From contig JADGJT010000190.1 in assembly GCA_027604005.1 (NCBI GenBank), forward strand, positions 1,935 to 42,587: a stretch of 40,653 nt of DNA. The letters run 5' to 3'. Source of the DNA: Dinochytrium kinnereticum (lineage: Eukaryota; Chytridiomycota; Chytridiomycetes; Chytridiales; Chytridiaceae). The translations under genes and the position numbers were made by a program. How positions within the stretch are numbered: position 1 is the first letter of the stretch; the number at the start of each line of letters is the position of its first letter. Positions 1 to 11,169 of this stretch are shown piece by piece. Under the pieces are notes generated by a model. That model was given only the letters and a program-made list of their open reading frames with translations, was not told the DNA's origin and did no database searches.

Positions 1-169
1 CCGGCCCACTCACCCCCCCGCCTCCCCCGCGGCTTACCATGTCTTGGTGCTGTTTGTGTTTCTTTTTAGTGCTGTTGCGGCGGAGGGGCGGGGGTGAAGT
101 GGGGCTGATGAGGTTCTTTGTTGTCCTATGATGCTTTTTGTAATTCTCTTTCTTTCAGCCTTTTGTTGT

Positions 170-640
170 AATGCCTTTTTCTTTCTTTTTTTTTTTCCCA
201 TTGTCATTTTCTTGTCTGTTTTTCCCGCCTCTTTTTTTTCCTTCTTTTTTTTCCCTTCTTTTTCGAAACGCCTCTGTATCCATCTACTGAATTTCTATGA
301 CCATCCTTTTTTCGTTATGCTATCCCGTACACTTTCATCTCATCATTGGGGGGGTTGTTCGTTTTTGTTTTGTTTTTTTAATCTTTGGTCGGTCGCTGGT
401 TTCATCTTTTTCTTGCTTTGTTTTCTTTCTTTCTTTCTTTCTTTCTTTGGTCATGTATGTCCCTCTTGTTTTTTTTTTTTGGTGAAGCAAGCTGACACCG
501 TCCACGATGATAATAAATGGGGGGAAGTTGTAATTTCTTGTAGGGGTTGCTACTTTTTTTTGTTTTTTTTTTATCCTTCTTGTTGCTCCATTCCTTCCTT
601 CTTTCTTTTTTTTTTTCTTTTCTTTTTCTGTTTTTTTCTT
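170..640. repeat. T/C-rich low-complexity tract with (CTTT)n microsatellite
   Basis: The plus strand is strongly pyrimidine-biased, with many T runs and a pure (CTTT)n stretch at about 421-448. Reading frames here are open only because TTT and TTC codons dominate, so I assign no gene. An A/T-rich (AAAT)-like stretch follows at about 680-712. Confidence 0.8.
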
Positions 641-1479
641 TCTTAAGCGCTTCCTTGCCTTCCTTACCCCATGTAAATTTATTAAAATAAAAAAATAAAT
701 AAAATAAATAATAGAACGTTAAAACGGATGCCAAACCACCAATCCCTCTTGTCATGTATTTACACCACCACTACAATTTTTTGTTTCAGAGCGTGACTTT
801 AAACCAAACATCAACTTTACGGTGGAGGAGTTTATGCAGAGTCGAGTGTTTTTCTATAGAGTGAGGAGAGGAAGAAGAAGAAGGAGAGGCTAAAAAAAAA
901 ATTGGGTGCGTTCCCCAACCAACCGCCTTTCACTGTATACTGTTCACCAGGATGCATCAATTTCTTTCAAATCAGCTTTTGAGCAGATGTGGTATATATG
1001 ATCCCTTGCAAAACGGGCGATTGGTGCGGTACACAAGCATTTGGGGTGGTGTTTTCTTTGTGCTGGCTGAAAAACAGCAAGACGGGAGGGGAGGTGGTGC
1101 GTTGATGCTTGGATGAATAGGCATTGTTTTTTTATGATTATTTTGGGGGGTTGGGTGAACAGTGGTTCAAGGATTGCAAAAAAAAGGTTGGTTTTTTTTT
1201 TTTTTCCCCGGCTTATTATTCTTTCAAAGGTAAAACAGCATCAATAACGCGCATGATAGAGTTTAAAAACACCCCCTTAAAGAAAGAAGAAAGAAAAAAG
1301 AAAGGAAGGTACCCATATAGAAAAGAAAAGGTAAAAAGAGGATTAAAATATAAATATGGCAGGAGAAAAAGAAAAGAAAGAAGAAAAAAAATGGGGGGGT
1401 AGAGAATAGTACGTGATGTCAGTATTGCCAACTTTCTCGACTGGACGATTAATAAAATAAAATATTATAATATTAAAAA

Positions 1480-1506
1480 CCACCACCACCACCACCACCA
1501 CCACCA
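1480..1506. repeat. (CAC)n microsatellite
   Basis: About eight to nine perfect CAC units lie 70 bp beyond the stop codon of the inhibitor-2 gene, so they probably fall in its 3' UTR or terminator region. Confidence 0.9.
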
Positions 1507-1574
1507 AGAACGAACTTCCCCTCACAACAGTCTCCTTAAAAGATGAAAAAAAGAAGAAACCACCATGACCCCAA

Positions 1575-2640
1575 TCAAGTGGTATCCATCAACCCACTAT
1601 GCGAACTATTCATCGACGTTCCCCCCATCGAAAACGAACTCGACCTCGATCCACCCTCCGAAAATCCATACAATGGCCCCTTCTTCCCCTTCCTCGCCGA
1701 AGCTGCAGCCTCACCCTCCTCAGAAGTATACCCCTTCATGGAATCAGATCCACTCGGAGACTCAGCCCGATGTGACAGAATTGAAGAACGGTTTGAAGGC
1801 TGTTGAGGTTTGGATGGGATGGGCTCGTTGGTAGAATGATGATGCCTCTTTGAGGAATCGTTGATGGATGTGTGATTGTAATGGTTGTGGTGACGCTTGT
1901 CATTATCATCTTTTTCATCTTCGTCATCGTCGTCTTCGTAATCGTCGTAATCGTCGTCAAGGTCGTCGGTGCGTCCACGTCTTGATCTGGGGTCATCGTC
2001 ATCGTCTTCATCTTCGTCGTCGGATTTGCTTCGAGATTGCTGGAGTGCTTCTTTCATGTTGTAGTGCTGGGACCGGAGCTTGGCAAACTTTTTTCGTTTC
2101 GCTTTCTCTGAAAAAATGGATAACACTGTCAGGAGCAACCAAAGCAGCAGAGAAGAAGAAAAAACAAAGACAAAGGGAAAAACTGAAAAAAGAACGGTAA
2201 AGAAAAGAGGGAAATAGAGAGTGGATGAACCGTATTAAATGAAATAGGAAGGTTGAAATCAATTACCTTCTTCAGTCAATCCATCCTCCTCCTCCGACTC
2301 CCAATCCGAAGACCGAGACGACCCCGCCATACTTCGCCTCTCAGAATCAGAGGATAACAGCGAGTCTTCCGAGTTGAGGGACATGAGGCCCTTGGCGCTC
2401 GAGATTGCCGAGGACAGTTCAAGCGGTGGAACAGATCCTATCGACCACGATAGAGGATGATAAGAAAACACGTGAAATAGAAAGAACTGCATCATGCTAA
2501 ACGGCCTCTCACCAGTGTTGCCCAGGATCTCGTCAGTTTCGTGGTTGTAGTGAATAAAGGGGGTTTTGGGTTCTGTGATCTTCATGGTCGAGTTCTTTTG
2601 AGCTTCTGTCATCATCAAGTTATCTTCATCCCATCGTAGC
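1575..2640 (-). CDS. Protein phosphatase inhibitor 2 (IPP-2/Glc8 family), 5' end unresolved
   Basis: Regulatory inhibitor of protein phosphatase 1, expected in nucleus and cytosol. The exons I can support, on the minus strand, are 2640-2513, 2437-2267 and 2107-1575. The first begins with the family hallmark LRWDEDNL and continues to MKITEPKTPF, the PP1-binding central motif (compare Glc8 and PPP1R2). The last exon carries the C-terminal hallmark KRKKFAKLRSQHYNMKEAL, where the HYNMKEA element matches the active-site-covering helix of inhibitor 2. A very acidic Asp/Glu-rich stretch and a Ser-rich, His-rich tail follow, so the protein is longer than usual (at least 277 aa). The supported exons leave a phase-2 junction at 2640. 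A short ATG-led segment near 2739-2697 looks like the usual N-terminus (M-E-G-L-K-L-K-G) but does not join in frame. The first exon is therefore open, and the KGILK-type motif was not found. Confidence 0.85.
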
Positions 2641-3202
2641 CTGTATGAATGATTATGATCAGCATTCAAAGGAATCTCAAGGGGAAGGAGGCGATTACAG
2701 GAAGGAGGCTGGGATTGCCTTTCAGTTTCAATCCCTCCATGGCTTCATCAGGCTAGAGAAGAACCAGGCAGTCTAAAAACTGCATACAGCTAGTTCGAAT
2801 TCAGCACCATGCTCAGGGCTTGCAAGATCATGCATTCATGCTTGCATGGGGCTCATTCTCTCTTTTTTCTTTGAAAACCGCAACGCTGTCCTCAACCCCC
2901 AAGACCAAATCCTTAAACCCTACCAACGCCAACGCACAACACCAAAAGCCAACAGGCAATGTAATGACTCGTATCCTTACCTCGGGGCCCCGTGAGGGTC
3001 GCTTTCGCCTCGGTGCTTCAATATGCCTCTCGGCATGGCTGCGAAAACTTGAACTCTTTGTGTTGCCCTCACTATAAATCAATCAGAACCAGGCCTTCAA
3101 GACGCATGCCGAAGCCAGGCCAAAAGCCAAACCCACGCGAAGACTGGACTGATTTCGCGTTCTTTTATTTATAAGTCATTGATGGATCCTGTGCATAAAT
3201 TA
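2641..3202. other. Intergenic region between the inhibitor-2 and kinesin genes
   Basis: This should hold the promoter and first exon of the inhibitor-2 gene and the 3' UTR of the upstream kinesin, both on the minus strand. Open frames on both strands here show no family motif, so I annotate no further gene. Confidence 0.5.
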
Positions 3203-6200
3203 TCAGAGCATGTTGCGAGACTTGATCGCCCGCGATGCAATGTCTTGGTACACAGACAGCTTCATGGGCGAGTTTTCGGCAGGCTGAACTGCCTTCTGGC
3301 TTCTAAGCTTCCTGTAAATCAAGCAATAGTTAGGGCATATAATTTATTATAAGAACGAGGGCAATTACCTTCTCTTTGGAACTGGCAAGGGGCTGTCCTT
3401 GGCCTTTGGCGTTCCAGGTCCAACTTCATTGGCTAAAACAATGTTGGAATCCGGCGAGACTTCTTGAAGGGGTAGACGAGCCGGTTGTGGTTCGATTAGT
3501 TCGACAATGGGCTCGGGGATCTTTTTTCGTGGCCTTACGGCTCGTTTCACCTTCGCAAGCTTCTCTGAAACCTCTGGAATCTCCTCTTCAGATGGCTTAC
3601 GAGCCCGTTTTCTCGATTCTATCTGTATATCCAACTCAAAGCAATTATCACCAACATGAGTTGCACATTCCTCAGCTAACGTTTTGGTGCCTTCCTCAGA
3701 ATGTGTGACCTTGACTATGGAAGGTGTAATGTCGGCTTGAACTGCCATTTCGCAAAGAGTCTTAATCGGCTCAGAGACTTGTATGGCACTGTCTGATCTT
3801 GCAATAGGGGGAGACTGCGTGGATGCGTTGGACGTGATGGCCTGCTCGGTCTGGCTGAACTGGCTGGATAAGTGGATGGTTGGCTCAGAAATGGTCTGGA
3901 TCCCAAAGTCGGCGGTCTCTGTGTCCTCAGTCTAAAAACATGATTTTAGCTGGTTAAAATAAATAGAATATCCTAACCTGGGTACAAATGTCAAAGATTG
4001 GAACCTTCACGCTCGCTTCTTCTAATTTAAGTTGTAGCTGTTGAATGACACGCATCTGTTCTGCTAGCTCACTTTCGATCTAAGAAAACGGATGTATTAA
4101 AGCACGTTCAAACTGGTGCGAAAACTACATACCTCATCGACCTTTGTCGAAGAAAGATTTGCAATCTCCAGCTTTCTTTCAATTGCTCGGTCAGCTTCGA
4201 CCTCATCTTCCTCTCTTGCCCTCTTCAATCGATCCTCAAACACTTCAATCAAATGAAGTCTATCCTCTTTGGCTTGATTTTGAATAGAAATTGCATGCTC
4301 AAGCGCCTTTCTCAAAATCTCCCTAAGCTGCGAGTTTTCGTTCCGAAGGTTCTCAACCTCTCCTAAAGTGTTCTGAGACGATGCCAAGGCATTATCCCTC
4401 TCGGCAAGAAGATATTGAATATCTCTCTCCGCCTCATCAAGTTGAGATTGTTTAAGTGCCTTCTGGACGACAGCGTCGAAAAGCAGTTCTACTCAGGATT
4501 GGTTAAAGAGAATGCACAAACAGATTTGGTGACTTACTACTTCCTGTCTCAATCTTTCGTTTCTTGGTGTTAACAATCTCTGAACTGGCGATTCGACACA
4601 TGTTCTTGCCTTGCTGTAGGACGTACTTCGTCTGGTCCTCGTTCACAGGGTTTACGTGGAGCAAAAAGGTCTGGAGGATATTAAATGCATATGGTTTTCA
4701 TGCTCTTACGGCGCAACCCTGCTTAAAGTAATTTTGAAGCACACTTGTGAGTTGAGAGTCTCGGAATGGTATAAACACTTTCTTTTGAGCTTCATCAGTA
4801 ATGACTAAAATAATCAAAATACCTCCAACTCCTTTTGCTTTTTCTGCGAGTCCTGCATCTTTGAGATCAAATCCAATCGAACCATGGCGCTAATGCATTG
4901 CCCCAGGGCCTAAACATATTGAGGTAAGAAGACATTAAAGCCATTAATATCCTACAAAAAGACTCTCATTGATTTTTCCCGCCTCTGCAAGCTGAAATCC
5001 CTCTGCCTCTGTTTGCTTGCTATTTTCGATTCCAGCAAGGTCGCAAATCGCCAGGCGGCTAATAGATAAGTTCTGATAAGACTTTGTGGTTAGCAGAAGT
5101 CAGAAGTCAAATAAAAAATATTGAAATCATGAGAAAGGAGCAAAATCTACCCTCTTCGTTCCATCTAAAGAACGGCTAATTCTTATTAGCTTCAATGATG
5201 TAATCATGTGGCCACGGGATGAAGCGTTATTAACTTTAGTTCCCGAAACAGATCGATTGGCCACGGCCGTTGCCACAAACGCCTTAGCGCTATCCAAATC
5301 CGTAACTTGCACATCGTCCATATCATAAGATAGCTTTAATAACACATAAGTATCAGATGGGAAACCAACCCCATATGTATATGCAGGTGTAATTACCGGG
5401 TTAATTATTTTTCGGTACTTTGGAATGGGGCCCTTATCCAGCAAATCTCTGCACTAGAGAGAAAAACTATTATATACCACAATACCATCAGCTGCCGCTT
5501 ACTCGGTCATTATATATCTAAAAGCATAATGATCAAACCCCTAATTAACTCAAGAGCTGTTACCTCCATAAAGGACATGAAAAGAGCATATTCCGCATTT
5601 TTAGGCTCGACATCCAGGAGTGATGAACTTGCCGCAGCTGAAGATGTGGAATTCTCATCCAAAACAACCTCATCCCATCCCCTGCATCTAACCGGGATCT
5701 TTGTCTGAACATTGGCCAACTTTTGAAAAATAAGCTGAAGAGACAGCCCCAATATCCCAGTAATGCCAAGAGTGAAAGTCTTTCCGCTTCCAGAAGGCCC
5801 ATAGGCCATCAGCAGCTCATTGCAATCCTGCCCAAACATTCGGTCGACGAGAGGCACAGCAGTCAATCGGAACACTGATAAGATGAACCGTAGGGGAAAA
5901 CGCAAATGAAATGGAAGGCGTTAAAGGGATGTCAAGCCCTCTAAAGGACAAACCTTCGTCCTGAGTGCTATGCTCCCCAAACACATGATCAAACTGGAAG
6001 AATTCTTGCCTGAGCACATCGCGATCCATGGACTTGGTACTCGCGGCGCCCTGCGAAAAACAAACCTCCCTGTCGCTTGTTCGTGTGATGAAGCGCCGGC
6101 CGGGAGGGCTGGGACGACATCGTAGGAACACCCGCACTGTGTTAACCACAGCTTCTTCCTGATAAGGCTTTTGCTGAACTACGTCCTCGTCCAGCTCCGA

Positions 6201-6335
6201 AAATGAGCGCGGGAGACTTCTCGGGATAGCCTCCAGTTTCTCTGTGGGGTGTTGTTCCATTTTGCGCTTCCTGCTCGTTGTTGGCAGGAGTGAGACCCCA
6301 CGATGTCGTAGGGGGGTGGTAGTTGGAAGAGACAT
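3203..6335 (-). CDS. Kinesin motor protein, kinesin-6 (MKLP/KIF20)-like
   Basis: Microtubule-dependent ATPase motor. Exons on the minus strand: 6335-5954, 5874-5564, 5517-5503, 5453-5151, 5081-4956, 4909-4823, 4781-4710, 4670-4538, 4488-4133, 4079-3978, 3931-3369, 3311-3203. They sum to 852 codons plus stop with all phases agreeing. The N-terminal motor shows VRVFLRCRP, the P-loop GPSGSGKT (about 153-160), the FMEIYNDRCRDLL strand-helix, switch I NNASSRGH (311-318), switch II DLAGIE (351-356) and FIPFRDSQLTSVLQNYF. After the motor comes a Glu/Arg-rich coiled coil (about 480-630), then a low-complexity tail with basic patches (KRARK, RPRKK, PKRRK) that could be nuclear localisation signals. 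Position and style of the loops suggest kinesin-6, a cytokinesis/spindle class, but subfamily is inferred. Oddities: Gly replaces the last Ser of canonical SSRSH in switch I, Ile replaces Ser in DLAGSE, and exon 3 is only 15 nt. The start is the first in-frame ATG (6335). Confidence 0.92.
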
Positions 6336-6720
6336 TTTTGTCCAGACATCCACTAAAAAAATATTTCGCCCAAAGTGGCCTTGAATAAAAAAATGTTGAT
6401 GAGTCCAATATGTATCGCTACAACATGCACAACTTCAAAAAAAGGATTTTCTAGATATGCTATGCTGCCAAAATGGCATTGGCTGTGAGTCTGCCGGTAT
6501 GCCCTTGCTATCACACTTTACATTTGCACAAGAATGACAGCAAGTCATGCATTCAGTCATAACTGATGAAAGCTCATAATTTCTATTCAAATTAAAAATT
6601 CAGAATAAAAAATGAAAGAAAACAACACGATTCAAAGATAATATAAGAACGTCATGAAACAAAATAAACTTATCCACCCCGCAAGTACACACACTTCTTC
6701 CGTCCCATCAGATATAAAAA

Positions 6721-9700
6721 CTACAATGGTCCCTGTCCACCTGGAACCCATAATGGGTGCGGAAGATCTGTGACTCTAATCTGTCCACCCCCGCTCTCTA
6801 CACCATCACCAACAATGCCACCAATACCAACCAACCCCACTTCCTCCTCCTCTTCCTCCACACCTTCACTAGGCCCGACCCCATGATCATCATCCAACTT
6901 CACAGCCTCAACAGCAGCACACGCCAACGACTCAACGTCCCCATCCTCCTTCATCGCACCATTACTAACAGGTATTGGTGCTGGGGCTGCAGCCGTAGCA
7001 GCTGCAGCAGCCGCAGCAGCCGCAGCTCTAGCATTCGCTAAAGCCTCTAACTTTCTCTCCACAGACGACCCTAAACCTGCATTACTCTCTTCCACGACTT
7101 TCGAGCTCGCAGAGGACCCACCCCCACTTCCAAGGCTCCACGGATTGAAATCAACCGTGGCTGCAAACGCCGCAATCGAATTAACCCCAGCTGCAAGCGA
7201 TCCCACCATGGTTGTAGAGGTTGTGTCTTCCTCGCCCCTTCCACTCCAATTCGGCGGTGGAGGAGGAAATAATTTCTGCTGTGACGTAGAGGTCGATGTC
7301 GTCGTTGTGGCCGTCGTCGACGCTATTCCGACAGTTGAGGTTCTTCCGCTTCTTCCACCACCACCAATCTCAAGGTCAACGTAATCCTCCTCCCCTTTAA
7401 ACATCATCCCAACCCAATACCTTAGCCCAGACCCAGACGGAAACAAAACCTCACCGTCTTCTGACACACTTCCAGGCGTCCCAACCCCTGCTCCTACTCC
7501 TCCCAGCCCGCCTCCCATACCTCCCGCCGTTTTCTTTCTTTCCTCGGGCGGCACATAAAGTGGGTTCAAAAACTCTTCTCGGTGAGCGTCCAAAAAATCC
7601 CAAATGCTTTCGGTGGCTTCAGTCAATGACACACTTGCTCCGCCTCCACTACGTCGATACGAAAAACCAAGCCTCTCTCTCTCGCAATTGAAGAGGAAAT
7701 TTCCAAACTGACATGAATAAACGTGGGAGTTGATGAAGACAAGTAGTCTCTCACTGTACTCGAAATGAGTGGGGTATTGAACCCAGAGTTGATAAGCACA
7801 GTCTAGAAATTGCGTAAACACTGGGGACACTTCTTTAGGGTGAATAGTGTTTGGAGTTGATGTCTCCGCTGATCCCTGAATTCCTCCATAAGGTCCGCTC
7901 CCGGCCCCACCAACACCGCTTGAACTTCCACCATAAGAGCCATAACTAACCCCCCCACTTCCACTGGACCCACTAGACCCACTAGTCCCCTTGTTCAATA
8001 AATTCTTGGCAGCAGAAGTAATTGAGAACCCAACGTTCTTTCCAGCAGCCTGAATCTGAGCGCCGACAGAAGGACGGTCTGGCCCGTCCCGATTCTCTTT
8101 GGTGAGATGACCAAGTCTGTCACGGAATTTATGGCCAAATGAAACCCACTCTTTTTCAATAAGTACTTGAAACCCTTTAAAGGTGCGGTAAAAAGGATCA
8201 AGACACATTTCTGCGAGGGAGCAGAGTTGCGCCGTGCGGTCCCAGCCATCACTAGTTTTCGGAAAAGAAAAAAAATTTTAGGAAGAGCATATCTTGTGGT
8301 CTGTTTGCCATAGAGAACGGTACCGCCCCTATATCTGACACCAATCCACCGAATAAGGAAGACACTAATCCAACTACCCGAAACAAAAAAGGCATAAATT
8401 GCTCACCTGCAATGGACCAAAACAGGGTTATTCAACAAATGTACGTTCTGAACAATCATTATCGTCCCATCCATTACGGTCTTCACGTGTCTCAACCATC
8501 CTGACTTATCCATAGCAGATCTGAGAGCGGCACCTGATTCTGAAGACTGAACAGCTATAAGGATGGAGGGTTAGGTAAACAGATTGGTAAATCTGAAAGG
8601 AAGAAAGAACTAAAGTATCTGAGCACAGGAACAACCCCCCCCCGCGGAACAGTGAGAAAACTTACCCTCCATTAACTTCCAGGCCGAATCCCTCACAACA
8701 TGGATATTCTCAATCCCCAAAAATGCAAGCCTACATCCTCTATAATTTTCTGCGTTCTCTGTTCCAGCCCCTAAGGCAGTCTGAGCAATCGCATTCGCAG
8801 AAGGTCGAGCGTCAATTATTAAATTCAAATGACCATGAGCGACAGGTCGGTCGCCAGTTTGAAAGATTTGTTCGACGAGCTTTTCATCTTGAATAGATCG
8901 GTTTTGTTTTAAGCCTACGAGGGGTTGCGCCGAACGAGTTATAGAAACCTATTTTGGGCGTCACATATTGGTGAGTATAGCAAAGAGGTTTTTTTCGAGA
9001 GCCGGATTTCAAAACATGAATGCCCGGGAAAGAATCGTTATAAGATAGCAGTGCAAAAGGCTCAACGAAATCCAATAACTTCCATGACTTTGCCTACTGA
9101 AATCCACTCTTCGCGAAAGCGAAAAGATATATATAAAAAAAATTAACAAACCCCTACCATATTTGTTCTATGAATATAACTCAAGACCGGTATCCTAGCT
9201 TTGCTCCGAAACTTTCCAGCATGTTTCAACACGTTATCGCTGATCCTAGCCGGCACTCCCAGTAACTTCGGATAAGTGCTACAAAACTAAAGCAAAACAA
9301 CAGCAAAAAAGTCAGCGCGAAAATTATCGTTCTTTCATAGAAATTAGAAACTTACACTGAAGTCTTGATTAATGGTGGTAAGCCTCCAAGCTTTAGTTTT
9401 GGTGCCTAATCCCATGCGACCAAATTCTATTTCGGGATCAAAGACGGTCCAGCCGCCTCCGGTCACTTGTTCGGGGGGTAGCTTGAAGGAGAATGCGTAG
9501 AGGTTTTCAACGGCGGCTGATGGTAGTCAATTTGGGGGAAGAAATTGAGCGATGTGGATCAATATAACCGAAACAAGTCATAGCCTTTTTGGCGGAAAAA
9601 AAAAAGGAAAAAGGAAAACAAAAAAAGATAAGGGGTAAACAAACAGTTTTTCAAGGATATAATCAGCAATTAAACACAAGCTTGGCTACCCGAGAAACAA

Positions 9701-10004
9701 AAAGGAAACTAATTAAAAACCACCCACAAATATTAATCAACTTCTGCAAGCTATAGAACACATCCTGCGCATCCGTCTCCCGCGTAAACAATAGCCTCAC
9801 AAACAAAAAATTCCGACAAGCGACGTGAATTGGGGTGAGCCCCTGTGTGTTTGTGAATCGTCTATCCACTAAGTTTATAGACGAATAGCAGACCCATATC
9901 TCTTGGTCTGATGACGTTGGGCAGAAAAGAAGGTGGTGTTGTTGTAGGTAGAGGGTCCCGGGTATTAATTGGTGGGTACCCCGTTGCAGCATCACATTCT
10001 CGAC
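6721..10004 (-). CDS. Myotubularin-related phosphoinositide 3-phosphatase (MTMR6/7/8-like), 5' end unresolved
   Basis: Dephosphorylates PI3P and PI(3,5)P2 on endosomal membranes. Exons on the minus strand: 10004-9728, 9516-9356, 9286-9158, 8948-8666, 8554-8407, 8251-6721, about 842 aa. Order: an N-terminal PH-GRAM domain ([16 protein letters not shown] to the FYSLQKLIN helix), the linker [15 protein letters not shown], then the phosphatase domain with [43 protein letters not shown] and [10 protein letters not shown]. The catalytic loop HCSDGWDRT is complete, so the enzyme should be active; an intron splits it between C and D. After it come [33 protein letters not shown] and [20 protein letters not shown] Gly/Ser-rich insert (about 7910-8000) interrupts the domain, and the long tail is disordered with a poly-Ala run (about 6985-7025) and acidic patches. 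No FYVE domain is visible. The model starts at an acceptor-like AG in phase 0; the exon carrying the true ATG was not found. Confidence 0.93.
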
Positions 10005-10272
10005 CTTGATTTATTAGGTAAAGGTGTTAAAGAGTTAAAAGGCATTGGTGGGGACTAAAAGTTTGAAGAGGTCAACAATGCTGATAGCTGTATTCAATAC
10101 AGTTCATTTCCGGGATTAAGCACCTTGTCAATTGAAAATCGACCTTCGTGCTATTCAAAGAGTTCCACTTCCAAAAAACATCACAGAAATAGAGATAAGG
10201 CAGTGGATGAATTTCCGGTGGGCTTCTAGCTCTTATTTTCCGTTTCCGCTCCTTATGTAAATATATATGGGG

Positions 10273-10290
10273 CGCATCCGACAGGATGCG
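10273..10290. repeat. Perfect 7-bp inverted repeat (hairpin)
   Basis: CGCATCC and GGATGCG flank a 4-nt loop (GACA). The stem is five-sevenths G/C and could fold in DNA or RNA. It lies between two divergent genes. Confidence 0.7.
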
Positions 10291-10616
10291 TCAGAAGCGG
10301 TCCCTCAGATACATAGAATGCCGTGAAAACCCCAGATATCCAAAAGAAATTAGACGGAAACCATATCTCTCCACGAGAACAAAGGCATCCTAATTACATC
10401 CCCTTCAGCCCATACACACACAGCCAATCGCCAAAAGGTCGCAAACCACTCGACTATCCATAGTCATGCCCCTTTCTTTTTCCAATTATAAACTTAATTC
10501 ATGCACCAAGTCTTTTTGACCATACAACACAAGAAATGATGATTGGATGAAACGGATGGCGGGCCTGCCTCACCTTTGCCACTTTGATATGATCCATGGC
10601 TGGCGGATTGCAGTGC

Positions 10617-10640
10617 GCGGATGAGCGCGGATGAGCGTAG
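10617..10640. repeat. Short tandem repeat of GCGCGGATGA
   Basis: Two nearly perfect adjacent copies of a roughly 10-bp GC-rich unit (GCGGATGAGC) lie in the divergent intergenic region. They could be chance or a protein-binding site. Confidence 0.6.
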
Positions 10641-11169
10641 AGACGGCTATATCCTTACTCGCAAAGTGTGCAGCAAGGCTGTGTAAATGGGATGGGCGGA
10701 AGGAGGCGATGGGGTATAGGCTGGTGGCTCCTCTTGGTCTCTGCAGTGGTGGAGCTGGGGTGTGACAGGGAATTTTGGTTAATGTTTATTTCAATATTAG
10801 TATACAATTGTATGAGCAATTGGACGTTCTGACTGGATTACGCTCCGCGTGGCCTGGAATTTCACAGGTTTGTTTCTTCGTCGACAAGTGGCTTTTACTT
10901 AATCCTTCAATTTGGTAGAGGATTGGAGGTTTCCTTCCGGGTGTTCTGTCTCAAAGACTTTACCCATATCGTATCCTTCATCCGTTTGATCTCCAGTAGC
11001 CCTGATGCCCAGAAAATAGAGAAATGGGCTTCTGCCATCACATAAGAACGCATCTGTAAGTAAGTTTGGGGCCACAAGTTTTTGTCCGCGCAGATGAGTG
11101 AAGTTCAGACTTTCTCATGAGAATGCCATCGCTCATTGCAGAGCTTAGCCTTTCAAAATTTGTTTGAAA

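Larger units (their letters stand above)
1..1574. other. No supportable gene; low-complexity intergenic DNA
   Basis: Apart from simple repeats I see no conserved protein motif on either strand. The first 130 bases are GC- and C-rich, unlike the rest of this stretch, and could be the 3' end of a gene cut by the window edge, but nothing recognisable is encoded. Purine-rich stretches at 1260-1390 and long A runs also lack coding character. Confidence 0.5.
10005..11169. other. Intergenic region, divergent promoters of the myotubularin and NOXRED1-like genes
   Basis: No coding region is supported. It should contain the missing first exon of the myotubularin gene and the 5' regions of both flanking genes. 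A hairpin at 10273-10290 and a short tandem repeat near 10617-10640 are listed separately. Confidence 0.5.

Noticed and set aside
128..755. Long open frames on both strands (172 aa plus, 117 aa minus)
   Set aside because: They consist of Phe/Leu/Ser or Lys/Glu runs forced by T/C- or A/G-rich low-complexity DNA, with no motif.
2820..3082. Overlapping 85-aa frames on opposite strands
   Set aside because: Mutually overlapping, no family motif and no splice context; treated as chance frames in the intergenic region.
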